This document shows positions 16,322 through 23,620 of a DNA stretch of 64,000 nucleotides, piece by piece. The position numbers were made by a program, and so were the translations under genes. How positions within the stretch are numbered: position 1 is the first letter of the stretch; each line of letters opens with the position of its first letter. The stretch lies in NCBI RefSeq assembly GCF_001870465.1, contig NZ_MDGK01000047.1:1-64000 (forward strand), given 5' to 3'. The notes under the pieces are model-generated. The model saw only the letters and a program-made list of their open reading frames with translations, was not told where the DNA came from and made no database searches. This DNA comes from Pseudomonas extremorientalis (GTDB lineage Bacteria > Pseudomonadota > Gammaproteobacteria > Pseudomonadales > Pseudomonadaceae).

Positions 16322-16355
16322 ACCCTAGCGATCCTGTATGACAGAAAGATGACAG
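16322..16355 (-). promoter_or_regulatory. Perfect Pho box and -10 of pstC
   Basis: On the minus strand CTGTCAT-CTTT-CTGTCAT (16355-16338) is an exact PhoB box. Ten nt further is TAGGGT (16327-16322), which keeps the T, A and final T of the -10 consensus. The predicted start, about 7 nt later, falls on the A of ATG 16315. Confidence 0.85.
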
Positions 16356-16414
16356 TGCAGTGACGCAACAAATCCGCCGCGAAGCAAGGCTGGCAGCGGA
16401 CTAGAAAATTCGGA

Positions 16415-16440
16415 TGCGGGGCCGGTACGCCGGCCCCGCA
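16415..16440 (-). terminator. Hairpin between pstS and pstC
   Basis: TGCGGGGCCGG and CCGGCCCCGCA form an 11-bp perfect stem 8 bp past the pstS stop. On the minus strand a short TTTTCT tract follows about 10 nt later. It is likely a terminator or attenuator that gives much more pstS than pstCAB mRNA. Confidence 0.75.
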
Positions 16441-16447
16441 GAGGCAA

Positions 16448-17434
16448 TCAGTTGCCTTCTTTCAGACCCAGGTCAGCCAGGGCCTTGGCGGCGACTTTGG
16501 CTGGCAGTGGGATGTAGCCGTCTTTCACGACAACTTCCTGGCCTTGTTTGGACAGCACCAGTTTCACGAACTCGGCTTCCAGCGGGGCCAGAGGCTTGTT
16601 CGGCGCTTTGTTGACATACACGTAGAGGAAACGCGACAGCGGGTATTTGCCGTTCAGGGCGTTTTCTTCGCTGTCTTCGATGAACTCAGTGCTGCCTTTC
16701 TTGGCCAGGGCCACGGTCTTCACGCTGGCAGTCTTGTAGCCGATGCCCGAGTAACCGATGCCGTTCAGCGAAGAGCTGATCGACTGCACGACCGAAGCCG
16801 AGCCTGGTTGTTCGTTCACGTTTGGCTTGTAGTCGCCTTTGCACAGGGCTTCTTCCTTGAAGTAGCCGTAGGTGCCGGACACCGAGTTACGACCGAACAG
16901 TTGCACCGGCTTGTTGGCCAGGTCGCCGGTCACGCCCAGGTCACCCCAGGTTTTCACGTCGGCTTTGCCACCGCACAGGCGAGTCGAGGAGAAGATCGCG
17001 TCGACTTGTTCCATGGTCAGGTGCTGGATCGGGTTGTCCTTGTGCACGAACACGGCCAGGGCATCCACCGCAACCGGAATAGCGGTTGGCTTGTAACCGT
17101 ACTTCTGCTCGAAGGCCGCCAGTTCGGTGTCCTTCATCTTGCGGCTCATCGGGCCCAGGTTGGAGGTGCCTTCGGTCAGCGCTGGTGGCGCGGTGGCCGA
17201 GCCGGCAGCTTGAATCTGGATGTTGACGTTCGGGTATTCCTTTTTGTAACCCTCGGCCCACAGGGTCATCAGGTTAGCCAGGGTATCGGAACCAACGCTG
17301 GACAGGTTGCCCGACACACCAGTGGTCTTCACGTACGCCGGGATTGCCGGATCAACACCAGCGGCCACCGCGTTGGCGGTCGCAACGCCAGCAGCGACAA
17401 AAGTCATTGCCGCCATCAAACGTTTCAGTTTCAT
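16448..17434 (-). CDS. pstS: Phosphate-binding protein PstS
   Basis: PstS is the periplasmic receptor of the Pst importer. The 328-residue protein has a signal peptide (MKLKRLMAAMTFVAAGVATANA) and a PBP-like fold with phosphate-contact segments SVGSDTLANLM, AAGSATAPPALTEGTSNLGPM and GRNSVSGTYGYF. An AGGAG site precedes the ATG. It has its own PhoB-dependent promoter at 17475-17519 and a hairpin at its end, so it can be produced in excess over the membrane subunits. Confidence 0.96.
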   Translation of the reverse strand: MKLKRLMAAMTFVAAGVATANAVAAGVDPAIPAYVKTTGVSGNLSSVGSDTLANLMTLWAEGYKKEYPNVNIQIQAAGSATAPPALTEGTSNLGPMSRKMKDTELAAFEQKYGYKPTAIPVAVDALAVFVHKDNPIQHLTMEQVDAIFSSTRLCGGKADVKTWGDLGVTGDLANKPVQLFGRNSVSGTYGYFKEEALCKGDYKPNVNEQPGSASVVQSISSSLNGIGYSGIGYKTASVKTVALAKKGSTEFIEDSEENALNGKYPLSRFLYVYVNKAPNKPLAPLEAEFVKLVLSKQGQEVVVKDGYIPLPAKVAAKALADLGLKEGN

Positions 17435-17474
17435 GCCTTGCTCCTAGCAGATAGGGATAATTGGATCGGGGCCA

Positions 17475-17519
17475 AGTATCGGGAGGCCGTGTGAACACTC
17501 TATGTCTGGAATGTGACAA
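17475..17519 (-). promoter_or_regulatory. Pho box (three half-sites) and -10 of pstS
   Basis: On the minus strand TTGTCAC-ATTC-CAGACAT-AGAG-TGTTCAC (17519-17491) is three 7-nt half-sites each 4 nt apart. Exactly 10 nt after the third is GATACT (17480-17475), a four-of-six -10. The resulting leader is about 34 nt and includes the AGGAG site of pstS. Confidence 0.75.
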
Positions 17520-17612
17520 TTAGATGAAAGGCCACTATTCAACGACGCCACGAAAAGCGCGCAGGCACGAGGCCCGGGAGGGAGAGATTAAGGCTTGGAA
17601 ATACGTTGAAAC

Positions 17613-17640
17613 GTGATCGTTCCCAGGGCCGGGAACGATC
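17613..17640. other. Inverted repeat between MHS transporter and pstS
   Basis: GATCGTTCCC and GGGAACGATC form a 10-bp perfect inverted repeat with an 8-nt loop, 12 bp beyond the stop of the minus-strand transporter gene. There is no clear T-tract on either side. It may end the transporter transcript or be a small repeat element. Confidence 0.5.
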
Positions 17641-17652
17641 GTCATCCATGGC

Positions 17653-18942
17653 TTAGCGCGAACGCTTCCACAAATACCCACCCACTACCATCCCCATCAC
17701 ACACAGGGCGGCAACGTAGTAGGCCGGACCCAGCGGGCTTTCCTTCATCAGCAGCGATACCGCCAGCGGCGTCAGCCCGCCGAACACGGCGTAGGCCACG
17801 TTGTAAGAGAACGACAGGCCGCTGAAACGCACCACGGGCGGGAAGGCCTTGACCATCACGTAGGGCACCACGCCGATGGTGCCCACGAACAGACCGGTCA
17901 GGGTGTACAGCGGGAACAGCCAGTCAGGATGGTTGAAGAGGCTGTGATAGAGCGTCCAGGATGTGGCCAGCAACAGCGCACAACCGATCACCAGTACCCG
18001 GCCGGCACCGAAGCGATCAGCCAGGGCGCCGGAGGCGATGCAGCCCAGGCTCAGGGTGACGATGGCCAGGCTGTTGGCCTGTAATGCCACGGTCGGGCTG
18101 AAGTGATAGAGGGTCTGCAGCACGGTCGGGGTCATCAGGATCACCACCACCACGCCGGCCGACAGCAACCAGGTCAGCAACATCGACAAGACGATGGCGC
18201 CACGGTGGTCGCGCAGCACCGCGCGCAACGGCAACTCGGCGGCCAGTGCCTTGCGCTGCTGCATCTCGGCGAAGATCGGCGTTTCATGCAGCCAGCGGCG
18301 CAGGTACACCGACAACAGGCCGAACACACCGCCCAGCAGGAACGGGATACGCCAGGCGTAATCCGAGACTTGCTCCGGGCTGTAAATAGTATTGATGGCG
18401 GTGGCCACCAGCGATCCCAGCAGGATCCCGGCGGTCAGGCCGCTGGTCAGGGTGCCGCAGGCGTAACCGATATGCCGTGGCGGTACGTGTTCGGAGACGA
18501 ACACCCAGGCGCCGGGTACTTCGCCGCCAATGGCCGCGCCCTGGATGATGCGCATGAGCAGCAACAGGATCGGCGCCCACAGGCCGATCTGCGCGTAAGT
18601 TGGCAGCAGGCCCATGATCAGGGTGGGCACGGCCATCATGAAGATGCTCAGGGTGAACATCTTCTTGCGGCCCAGCAGGTCGCCGAAGTGCGCCATGATG
18701 ATGCCGCCCAGGGGGCGCGCGAGGTAACCGGCGGCAAAGATGCCGAAGGTCTGCATCATGCGCAGCCATTCGGGCATGTCGACCGGGAAGAAGAGTTTTC
18801 CGACCACGGTGGCGAAAAACACGAAAATGATGAAGTCGTAAAACTCCAACGCCCCGCCCAAGGCAGACAGCGACAGGGTTTTGTAGTCGTTGCGGGTCAG
18901 CGGGCGCGAAGGTTGCGCACTGCTTGCGGGCACGGAGGACAT
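17653..18942 (-). CDS. MFS transporter, metabolite:H+ symporter (MHS) type
   Basis: The 429-residue protein has twelve predicted membrane segments and the MHS landmarks LGGALEFYDFIIFVFFATVV in segment 1 and RPLGGIIMAHFGDLLGRKKM in loop 2-3. Relatives import dicarboxylates, citrate, proline/betaine or shikimate; the substrate here is not evident. The start is placed at 18942 (MSSVPASS), since the longer frame upstream has no MFS-like sequence. In PAO1 a related MFS gene also follows pstS. Confidence 0.85.
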   Translation of the reverse strand: MSSVPASSAQPSRPLTRNDYKTLSLSALGGALEFYDFIIFVFFATVVGKLFFPVDMPEWLRMMQTFGIFAAGYLARPLGGIIMAHFGDLLGRKKMFTLSIFMMAVPTLIMGLLPTYAQIGLWAPILLLLMRIIQGAAIGGEVPGAWVFVSEHVPPRHIGYACGTLTSGLTAGILLGSLVATAINTIYSPEQVSDYAWRIPFLLGGVFGLLSVYLRRWLHETPIFAEMQQRKALAAELPLRAVLRDHRGAIVLSMLLTWLLSAGVVVVILMTPTVLQTLYHFSPTVALQANSLAIVTLSLGCIASGALADRFGAGRVLVIGCALLLATSWTLYHSLFNHPDWLFPLYTLTGLFVGTIGVVPYVMVKAFPPVVRFSGLSFSYNVAYAVFGGLTPLAVSLLMKESPLGPAYYVAALCVMGMVVGGYLWKRSR

Positions 18943-19400
18943 GGCAAGGCTTCTCTTATAGTAGTCGGGACGGCAAGCCCGGGACTTGCGGCAGGCATGG
19001 CAAGATAGCAAATCGCTCGCAAAAGCACAGCGGTGAGCGAATAACCGTTCAACCGCGCGAATTATTCCGCTTTCCTGAGCGTTATCTGCGCACAGAAGCA
19101 CAGTTGCCGGAAAAAGCCGCAATACAGCCGCGAATTGCCGACCAAATGAACGCCCAGAGGTCGTCGTGGCGACAACGTGTCGATATACTCGGCCCTTGCA
19201 AGCGCAAGACCCCCAGTCTTGAGGGGCTGCTGTGCCAAACCGTCGTTGGAAGCCGTCCAGCCGATTTGGCAGAGCTTCCCTTTAGTACGCCTTACGAGAA
19301 ACGCATCACGCGGAGTATGTTGGTGCTGAAACGTTTTTCCATAAGACGGCTATCCACTTGAAATACCCATGAAGCGTTACGGGTCAGAGGCACCCTTGGC
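18943..19400. other. 458-bp gene-free region with a possible thioesterase leader
   Basis: No convincing gene is seen. On the plus strand a TATACT at 19184-19189 could be a -10, which would give the thioesterase gene a leader of about 200 nt. Just downstream, CAAGAC/GTCTTG (19205-19221) and CCCC/GGGG (19211-19226) are overlapping, mutually exclusive stems. A 14-codon frame at 19317-19361 has a GGAG only 1 nt before its ATG, too close for normal initiation. No terminator was recognised. Confidence 0.4.
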
Positions 19401-19805
19401 ATGATCGAACTCGAACAAGAAGATCCTATCCCGCAAGGCGATCTCGCCCTGCAAATCACCGCCCTGCCGCGTGAAACCAACGGTTTTGGCGACATTTTCG
19501 GCGGCTGGCTGGTCGCACAGATGGACCTGGCCGGCACCGCGATGGCAAGCAAGGTCGCGGGCGGGCGTGTAGCCACCGTGGCCATTGATCGCATGGCGTT
19601 CCTGGTGCCGGTCGCCGTGGGCGCGCAGCTCTCCTTCTATACCCAGGCCCTGGAAATCGGTCGCAGCTCGATCCAGATGATGGTCGAAGTGTGGAGCGAC
19701 GACCCATTGTCCAGCGAATGGCGCAAGGTGACCGAGGCGGTGTTCGTGTTCGTCGCCATCGATGGCAGTGGTCGCACGCGTTCGGTGCCGTCGCGCGCAC
19801 GTTAA
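19401..19805 (+). CDS. YciA-like acyl-CoA thioesterase
   Basis: The 134-residue hotdog-fold enzyme hydrolyses acyl-CoA. The YciA signature is clear: the substrate-pocket segment NGFGDIFGGWLVAQMDLAGT with the catalytic aspartate near residue 31, followed by AGGRVATVAIDRMAFLVPVAVG. It forms hexamers in the family. Start ATG 19401 is supported by family length, though the ribosome site is weak. It is followed 58 bp later by the aldose-epimerase gene; the two may share a transcript. Confidence 0.88.
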   Translation: MIELEQEDPIPQGDLALQITALPRETNGFGDIFGGWLVAQMDLAGTAMASKVAGGRVATVAIDRMAFLVPVAVGAQLSFYTQALEIGRSSIQMMVEVWSDDPLSSEWRKVTEAVFVFVAIDGSGRTRSVPSRAR

Positions 19806-19863
19806 ACCTCACCGGGTTTTGACGGTCAATTGCCCCATTGCCTGCCATGAAGAGTGCTTTGTT

Positions 19864-20763
19864 ATGCCGACACCCCACGTTGAATCCGTGAAAATCGACG
19901 AGTTGGACTGCTGGCGCATCCGCCACAACGGCGCCGAACTGATGGTGGCCCGACAGGGCGCACATATCTTCAGTTACCAGCGCGACGGCGAGCAGCCGCT
20001 GATCTGGCCGAACCCCGAAGCGGTGTTCAAGCAGGGCAAAGGCATCCGCACCGGCGTGCCGGTATGTTGGCCGTGGTTTGGCGTGTTCGACCGTAACCCG
20101 CAGAGCGTCAAGGCGATGCGCCAAAGCGATCAGCCGGCCGGCGCCCATGGTTTCGTGCGCACGGCGCTGTGGGAATTGGCCGCGAGCGCGCTTGAAGGTG
20201 AGGCACTGCGGGTGGACTTGGTACTGCCAGTCCCAACAGGCGGCTTTCCTGGCTGGCCCCACGAGGTCGATCTTAAACTGAGCCTGTTGCTGGACGATCA
20301 GTTGCACATCCACCTGACCAGCCATAACCGTGGCAACGATACCGTGACCCTCAGCCAGGCACTGCACACCTATTTTGCGGTGAGCGACGTGCGCAAGGTG
20401 CACGTCGAGGGACTGGACGGAGCGGCGTATATCGATACCGCTGACAACTGGGCAACGAAGCAGCAAGCCGGGTTGCTGCATTTCACCGGCGAGACTGACC
20501 GTATCTACCTCGATACGCCTGCACAGCTGAGTATTGTCGATAAAGATTGGCAGCGCCGTATCCAGCTCACTGCCGAGGGCTCGACGTCAACGGTGATCTG
20601 GAACCCCTGGACCGAACGTGCCAAGGCGTTTGATGACATGGCTGACGATGGCTGGACGGGCATGTTGTGCATCGAGACAGCCAATGTGCTGGATGATGTG
20701 GTGAGTCTGGCACCCGGTGAAAGCCACACCTTGGGCGTGAGCATCAGCGCTGTCGCCCTGTAA
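19864..20763 (+). CDS. D-hexose-6-phosphate mutarotase (YeaD-like aldose epimerase)
   Basis: The 299-residue protein belongs to the galactose-mutarotase superfamily, glucose-6-phosphate 1-epimerase branch. Landmarks are MVARQGAHIFSYQRDGEQPL, the GIRTGVPVCWPWFG segment, the catalytic histidine in QPAGAHGFVRTALWEL and the base in IETANV near the C-terminus. It interconverts alpha and beta anomers of hexose 6-phosphates. ATG 19864 is chosen for family length; an upstream in-frame start would overlap the thioesterase gene and add unrelated residues. Confidence 0.88.
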   Translation: MPTPHVESVKIDELDCWRIRHNGAELMVARQGAHIFSYQRDGEQPLIWPNPEAVFKQGKGIRTGVPVCWPWFGVFDRNPQSVKAMRQSDQPAGAHGFVRTALWELAASALEGEALRVDLVLPVPTGGFPGWPHEVDLKLSLLLDDQLHIHLTSHNRGNDTVTLSQALHTYFAVSDVRKVHVEGLDGAAYIDTADNWATKQQAGLLHFTGETDRIYLDTPAQLSIVDKDWQRRIQLTAEGSTSTVIWNPWTERAKAFDDMADDGWTGMLCIETANVLDDVVSLAPGESHTLGVSISAVAL

Positions 20764-20777
20764 GAACGACAATCAAA

Positions 20778-20810
20778 ATGTGGAAGGGGGCTTGCGGCCC
20801 TCCCACATTG
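20778..20810. repeat. REP element
   Basis: ATGTGGAAGGGGGCTTGCGG followed by CCCTCCCACATT is a slightly degraded REP palindrome in a convergent gap of about 60 bp. Confidence 0.8.
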
Positions 20811-20825
20811 GTTATGCGCAGCCCT

Positions 20826-21362
20826 TTAAAGATCGGATTCCTTGACCACGCGTACTTTTCCGGCGTCCAGCGCATAAGCGGCATCCGCCAGATCGTTATT
20901 GACCTTCTCCACCTTCAACGTGCCCGTGACCCACAGCGGCGTATAGATATCATCCAGCTTCAGTCCTTTTGGATAACGCACCAACACCAGCTGGTTCGGC
21001 GGCGGAGGCGGCACGTGGATGCACGCCCCAGGGTAAGGCACCAGGAAGAACAGCGTGCTGCGGCCCTTGGCGTCGGTCTCCAACGGCACCGGATAACCGC
21101 CGATGCGGATGTTCTTGCCATTCATGGCCGCCACGGTCTTGGTTGAATACATCACCGCCGGCAAGCCTTTGCTCTGCTTCAGGCCACCCTTGTCGGTGAA
21201 CGTGCCTTGGGCCTCGGGCGAGTTGTGGTCGATCTCGGGCATGGCTTCGAGGGCTTTTTGATCCGACAGCGGCATCAGATCGAGCCAGTCGGTTTCCGGC
21301 AGTTCGCCGGCGTGCGCCAGGCCAGGGCCCAGCAGGAGGAGTATCAACAAAAGACGGCGCAT
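20826..21362 (-). CDS. DUF3299 periplasmic protein
   Basis: A 178-residue protein with a signal peptide (MRRLLLILLLLGPGLAHA). The body fits DUF3299: ELPETDWLDLMP, the central MNGKNIRIGGYPVPLE, LFFLVPYPGACIHVPPPPPN and a closing GTLKVEK segment. The function of the family is unknown, though members often sit near metal or membrane-export genes. ATG 21362 was chosen because the signal peptide begins there; a TTG five codons earlier is possible and neither has a good ribosome site. Confidence 0.8.
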   Translation of the reverse strand: MRRLLLILLLLGPGLAHAGELPETDWLDLMPLSDQKALEAMPEIDHNSPEAQGTFTDKGGLKQSKGLPAVMYSTKTVAAMNGKNIRIGGYPVPLETDAKGRSTLFFLVPYPGACIHVPPPPPNQLVLVRYPKGLKLDDIYTPLWVTGTLKVEKVNNDLADAAYALDAGKVRVVKESDL

Positions 21363-21440
21363 GGAGAGGCTCGGCAAGTACAGGTGGCGAGCATTCTAGC
21401 CCTCCGCGCCTGCGCAGCGCAGAGGGCTTCGTCGCTTAGA

Positions 21441-21686
21441 TCATTTCTTTTTCAGCAGGCCGTAGATCACCAGCAGCACGATGGCGCCAATCAGCGCGCC
21501 GAGGAAGCCAGCGCCCTGGCCTGCCTGGTAGATGCCCAGGGCCTGGCCACCGTAAGTGGCGACCAACGAACCCGCGATGCCCAGCAGGATGGTCATGATC
21601 CAGCCCATGCTGTCGTCGCCTGGTTTCAGGAAACGCGCGAGCAGGCCGACGATCAAGCCGATAAAGATGGTTCCGATGATACCCAT
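21441..21686 (-). CDS. GlsB/YeaQ/YmgE-family small membrane protein
   Basis: The 81-residue hydrophobic protein has three membrane segments and the family pattern GTIFIGLIVGLLARFLKPG, then GWIMTILLGIAGSLVATYGG, then GFLGALIGAIVLLVIYGLLKKK. Annotated widely as transglycosylase-associated, it is usually stress-induced; the biochemical role is unknown. Good AGGGAAG ribosome site upstream. Confidence 0.9.
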   Translation of the reverse strand: MGIIGTIFIGLIVGLLARFLKPGDDSMGWIMTILLGIAGSLVATYGGQALGIYQAGQGAGFLGALIGAIVLLVIYGLLKKK

Positions 21687-21714
21687 GGCACTTCCCTCTG
21701 AATGTAGGTGAGCT

Positions 21715-21742
21715 ATGCCAAAGCCTAGTCAGGCTTTGGCAT
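21715..21742. other. Perfect palindrome between purK and the GlsB-like gene
   Basis: ATGCCAAAGCCT and AGGCTTTGGCAT form a 12-bp perfect stem with a 4-nt loop. It lies 50 bp past the purK stop and 28 bp before the GlsB-like start. No T-tract follows on the minus strand, so it may be a Rho-linked stop or an operator. Confidence 0.6.
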
Positions 21743-21792
21743 CCTGCAATCAGAGGACGGCGGTCGCCGAATGGTTCCCGCCGCTCCCTGGC

Positions 21793-22878
21793 TTATTGCT
21801 CGGCGATCAACGCTTCGACCTTGAGGATCTGCGCTTGCAGCGTCGCACGGTCCTTGCAGCGCAGGTTGGCGTGGCCGACCTTGCGCCCGGCCTTGAAGGC
21901 CTTGCCATAGTGATGCAGATGGCAGTCGTCGATGGCGATGACTTTTTCCACGGGCGGCACCACACCAATGAAGTTGAGCATGGCGCTCTCACCGACCTTG
22001 GCCGTGGAACCCAACGGCAAGCCCGCCACCGCCCGCAGATGGTTTTCGAACTGGCTGCACTCGGCACCTTCGGTGGTCCAGTGCCCGGAGTTGTGCACGC
22101 GCGGGGCGATTTCGTTGGCCTTGAGGCCACCGTCGACTTCAAAGAACTCGAACGCCATCACGCCGACGTAATCCAGCTGCTTGAGTACACGGCTGGAATA
22201 GTCTTCGGCCAGCGCTTGCAACGGGTGGTCGGTGCTGGCCACGGAAAGCTTGAGGATGCCGCTGTCATGGGCGTTGTGCACCAATGGGTAGAAGCGGGTT
22301 TCGCCATCACGGGCACGCACGGCGATCAGCGAGACTTCACCGGTGAATGGCACGAAGCCTTCCAACAGGCAGGCGACGCTGCCCAGCTCGGCGAAGGTGC
22401 CGACCACATCGGCGGCGGTGCGCAGGACTTTCTGGCCCTTGCCGTCGTAACCCAGGGTGCGGGTTTTCAGCACGGCGGGCAGGCCGATGCTGGCGACCGC
22501 GGCATCCAGGTCCGCCTGGGACTGGATATCGGCGAAGGCCGGGGTCGGAATGCCCAGGTCCTTGAACATGCTTTTCTCGAACCAGCGGTCACGGGCGATG
22601 CGCAGGGCTTCGGCGCTCGGGTATACCGGCACGAATTGCGACAGGAACGCCACGGTTTCAGCCGGAACGCTTTCGAACTCGAAGGTCACCAGGTCGACTT
22701 CGTCGGCCAGTTGACGCAGGTGGTCCGGGTCGCTGTAGTCAGCGCGCAGGTGTTCACCCAAGGCCGCCGCACAGGCATCCGGCGCCGGGTCCAGGAAAGC
22801 GAAGTTCATCCCCAGCGGGGTTCCCGCCAGGGCCAGCATGCGGCCCAGTTGGCCGCCACCGATTACACCGATTTTCAT
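21793..22878 (-). CDS. purK: N5-carboxyaminoimidazole ribonucleotide synthase
   Basis: PurK uses ATP and bicarbonate to carboxylate AIR in purine synthesis. The 361-residue ATP-grasp enzyme opens with the GGGQLGRM motif, has the carboxy-phosphate loop LKTRTLGYDGKGQKVL, and the closing EIAPRVHNSGHWTTEG signature. ATG 22878 (MKIGVIGGGQ) is chosen over one three codons earlier. It follows purE by 11 bp; the two act in sequence and are surely one operon. Confidence 0.96.
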   Translation of the reverse strand: MKIGVIGGGQLGRMLALAGTPLGMNFAFLDPAPDACAAALGEHLRADYSDPDHLRQLADEVDLVTFEFESVPAETVAFLSQFVPVYPSAEALRIARDRWFEKSMFKDLGIPTPAFADIQSQADLDAAVASIGLPAVLKTRTLGYDGKGQKVLRTAADVVGTFAELGSVACLLEGFVPFTGEVSLIAVRARDGETRFYPLVHNAHDSGILKLSVASTDHPLQALAEDYSSRVLKQLDYVGVMAFEFFEVDGGLKANEIAPRVHNSGHWTTEGAECSQFENHLRAVAGLPLGSTAKVGESAMLNFIGVVPPVEKVIAIDDCHLHHYGKAFKAGRKVGHANLRCKDRATLQAQILKVEALIAEQ

Positions 22879-22889
22879 CGTCAACAACC

Positions 22890-23381
22890 TCAGGCGATGC
22901 GTGGGTCTGGATTGTCCAGCACGCTGTCTGTCTGCTCAGCACGGAATTTTTTCAGCACCGCATGGAATTGCGGGTGCTTGGCGCCCAGGATACTGGCGGA
23001 CAGCAGGGCGGCGTTGATCGCGCCGGCCTTGCCGATCGCCAGGGTCGCCACCGGGATACCGGCCGGCATCTGCACGATGGACAACAGCGAATCCACGCCC
23101 GAGAGCATCGCCGACTGCACCGGCACGCCGAGCACCGGCAGGTGGGTCTTGGCCGCACACATGCCGGGCAGGTGCGCTGCACCGCCGGCACCGGCGATGA
23201 TCACCTCGATGCCACGGGATTCTGCTTCATCGGCATACTGGAACAGCAAATCCGGAGTGCGGTGGGCGGAGACCACTTTCACTTCGTAGGGAATGCCGAG
23301 TTTTTCCAGCATATCGGCGGTGTGGCTAAGGGTGGACCAATCGGACTTGGAGCCCATGATCACGCCAACCAATGCACTCAT
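22890..23381 (-). CDS. purE: N5-carboxyaminoimidazole ribonucleotide mutase
   Basis: PurE moves the carboxyl group from N5 to C4 of the imidazole. The 163-residue protein carries MGSKSDWSTL, the catalytic histidine in VVSAHRTPD, and GAGGAAHLPGM plus GVPVQSA around the active site. It is first in the purEK operon. The transcript is predicted to start near 23493 and to cross a terminator hairpin before the ATG, so expression is probably controlled by attenuation. Confidence 0.96.
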   Translation of the reverse strand: MSALVGVIMGSKSDWSTLSHTADMLEKLGIPYEVKVVSAHRTPDLLFQYADEAESRGIEVIIAGAGGAAHLPGMCAAKTHLPVLGVPVQSAMLSGVDSLLSIVQMPAGIPVATLAIGKAGAINAALLSASILGAKHPQFHAVLKKFRAEQTDSVLDNPDPRIA

Positions 23382-23505
23382 CGTCGTGCCTCTTCTCTCT
23401 GGGCGCCCACAGGCGCGTCAAAAAACAACAAGCCACGCGGGAAATCCGGCGTGGCTTGGTGTACGAATTAAGGCCGGTTGGACCGGCCGAAGGCCGCGCA
23501 GTATA
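23382..23505 (-). promoter_or_regulatory. purE leader with -10 and intrinsic terminator
   Basis: On the minus strand a TATACT -10 lies at 23505-23500, giving a leader of about 110 nt. It contains GGCCTTCGGCC overlapping CCGGTCCAACCGG (alternative stems), then AAGCCACGC/GCGTGGCTT (23457-23430), followed by GTTGTTTTTTG. An AAGAGG ribosome site precedes the purE ATG. The terminator lies upstream of the gene, so the layout is that of a transcription attenuator. No known riboswitch class was recognised. Confidence 0.6.
23430..23457 (-). terminator. Intrinsic terminator in the purE leader
   Basis: A 9-bp perfect stem (AAGCCACGC/GCGTGGCTT) followed on the minus strand by a six-T run at 23425-23420. 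It sits about 50 nt before the purE start. Confidence 0.8.
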
Positions 23506-23620
23506 CCGTAATAATCCAGATAAACAGCCCCTGGGATGACCATCTGTCTAGCGGCGCAAAGTGGCGGTTTTATTGACTTTTAAGTCAGTCCAAGGCACCA
23601 CGAAACCTTGTGCGAGGAGC

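Noticed and set aside
19317..19361. 14-codon leader peptide (MLVLKRFSIRRLST) upstream of the thioesterase
   Set aside because: The GGAG is one base before the ATG, too close for normal initiation, and no regulatory codon run is seen.
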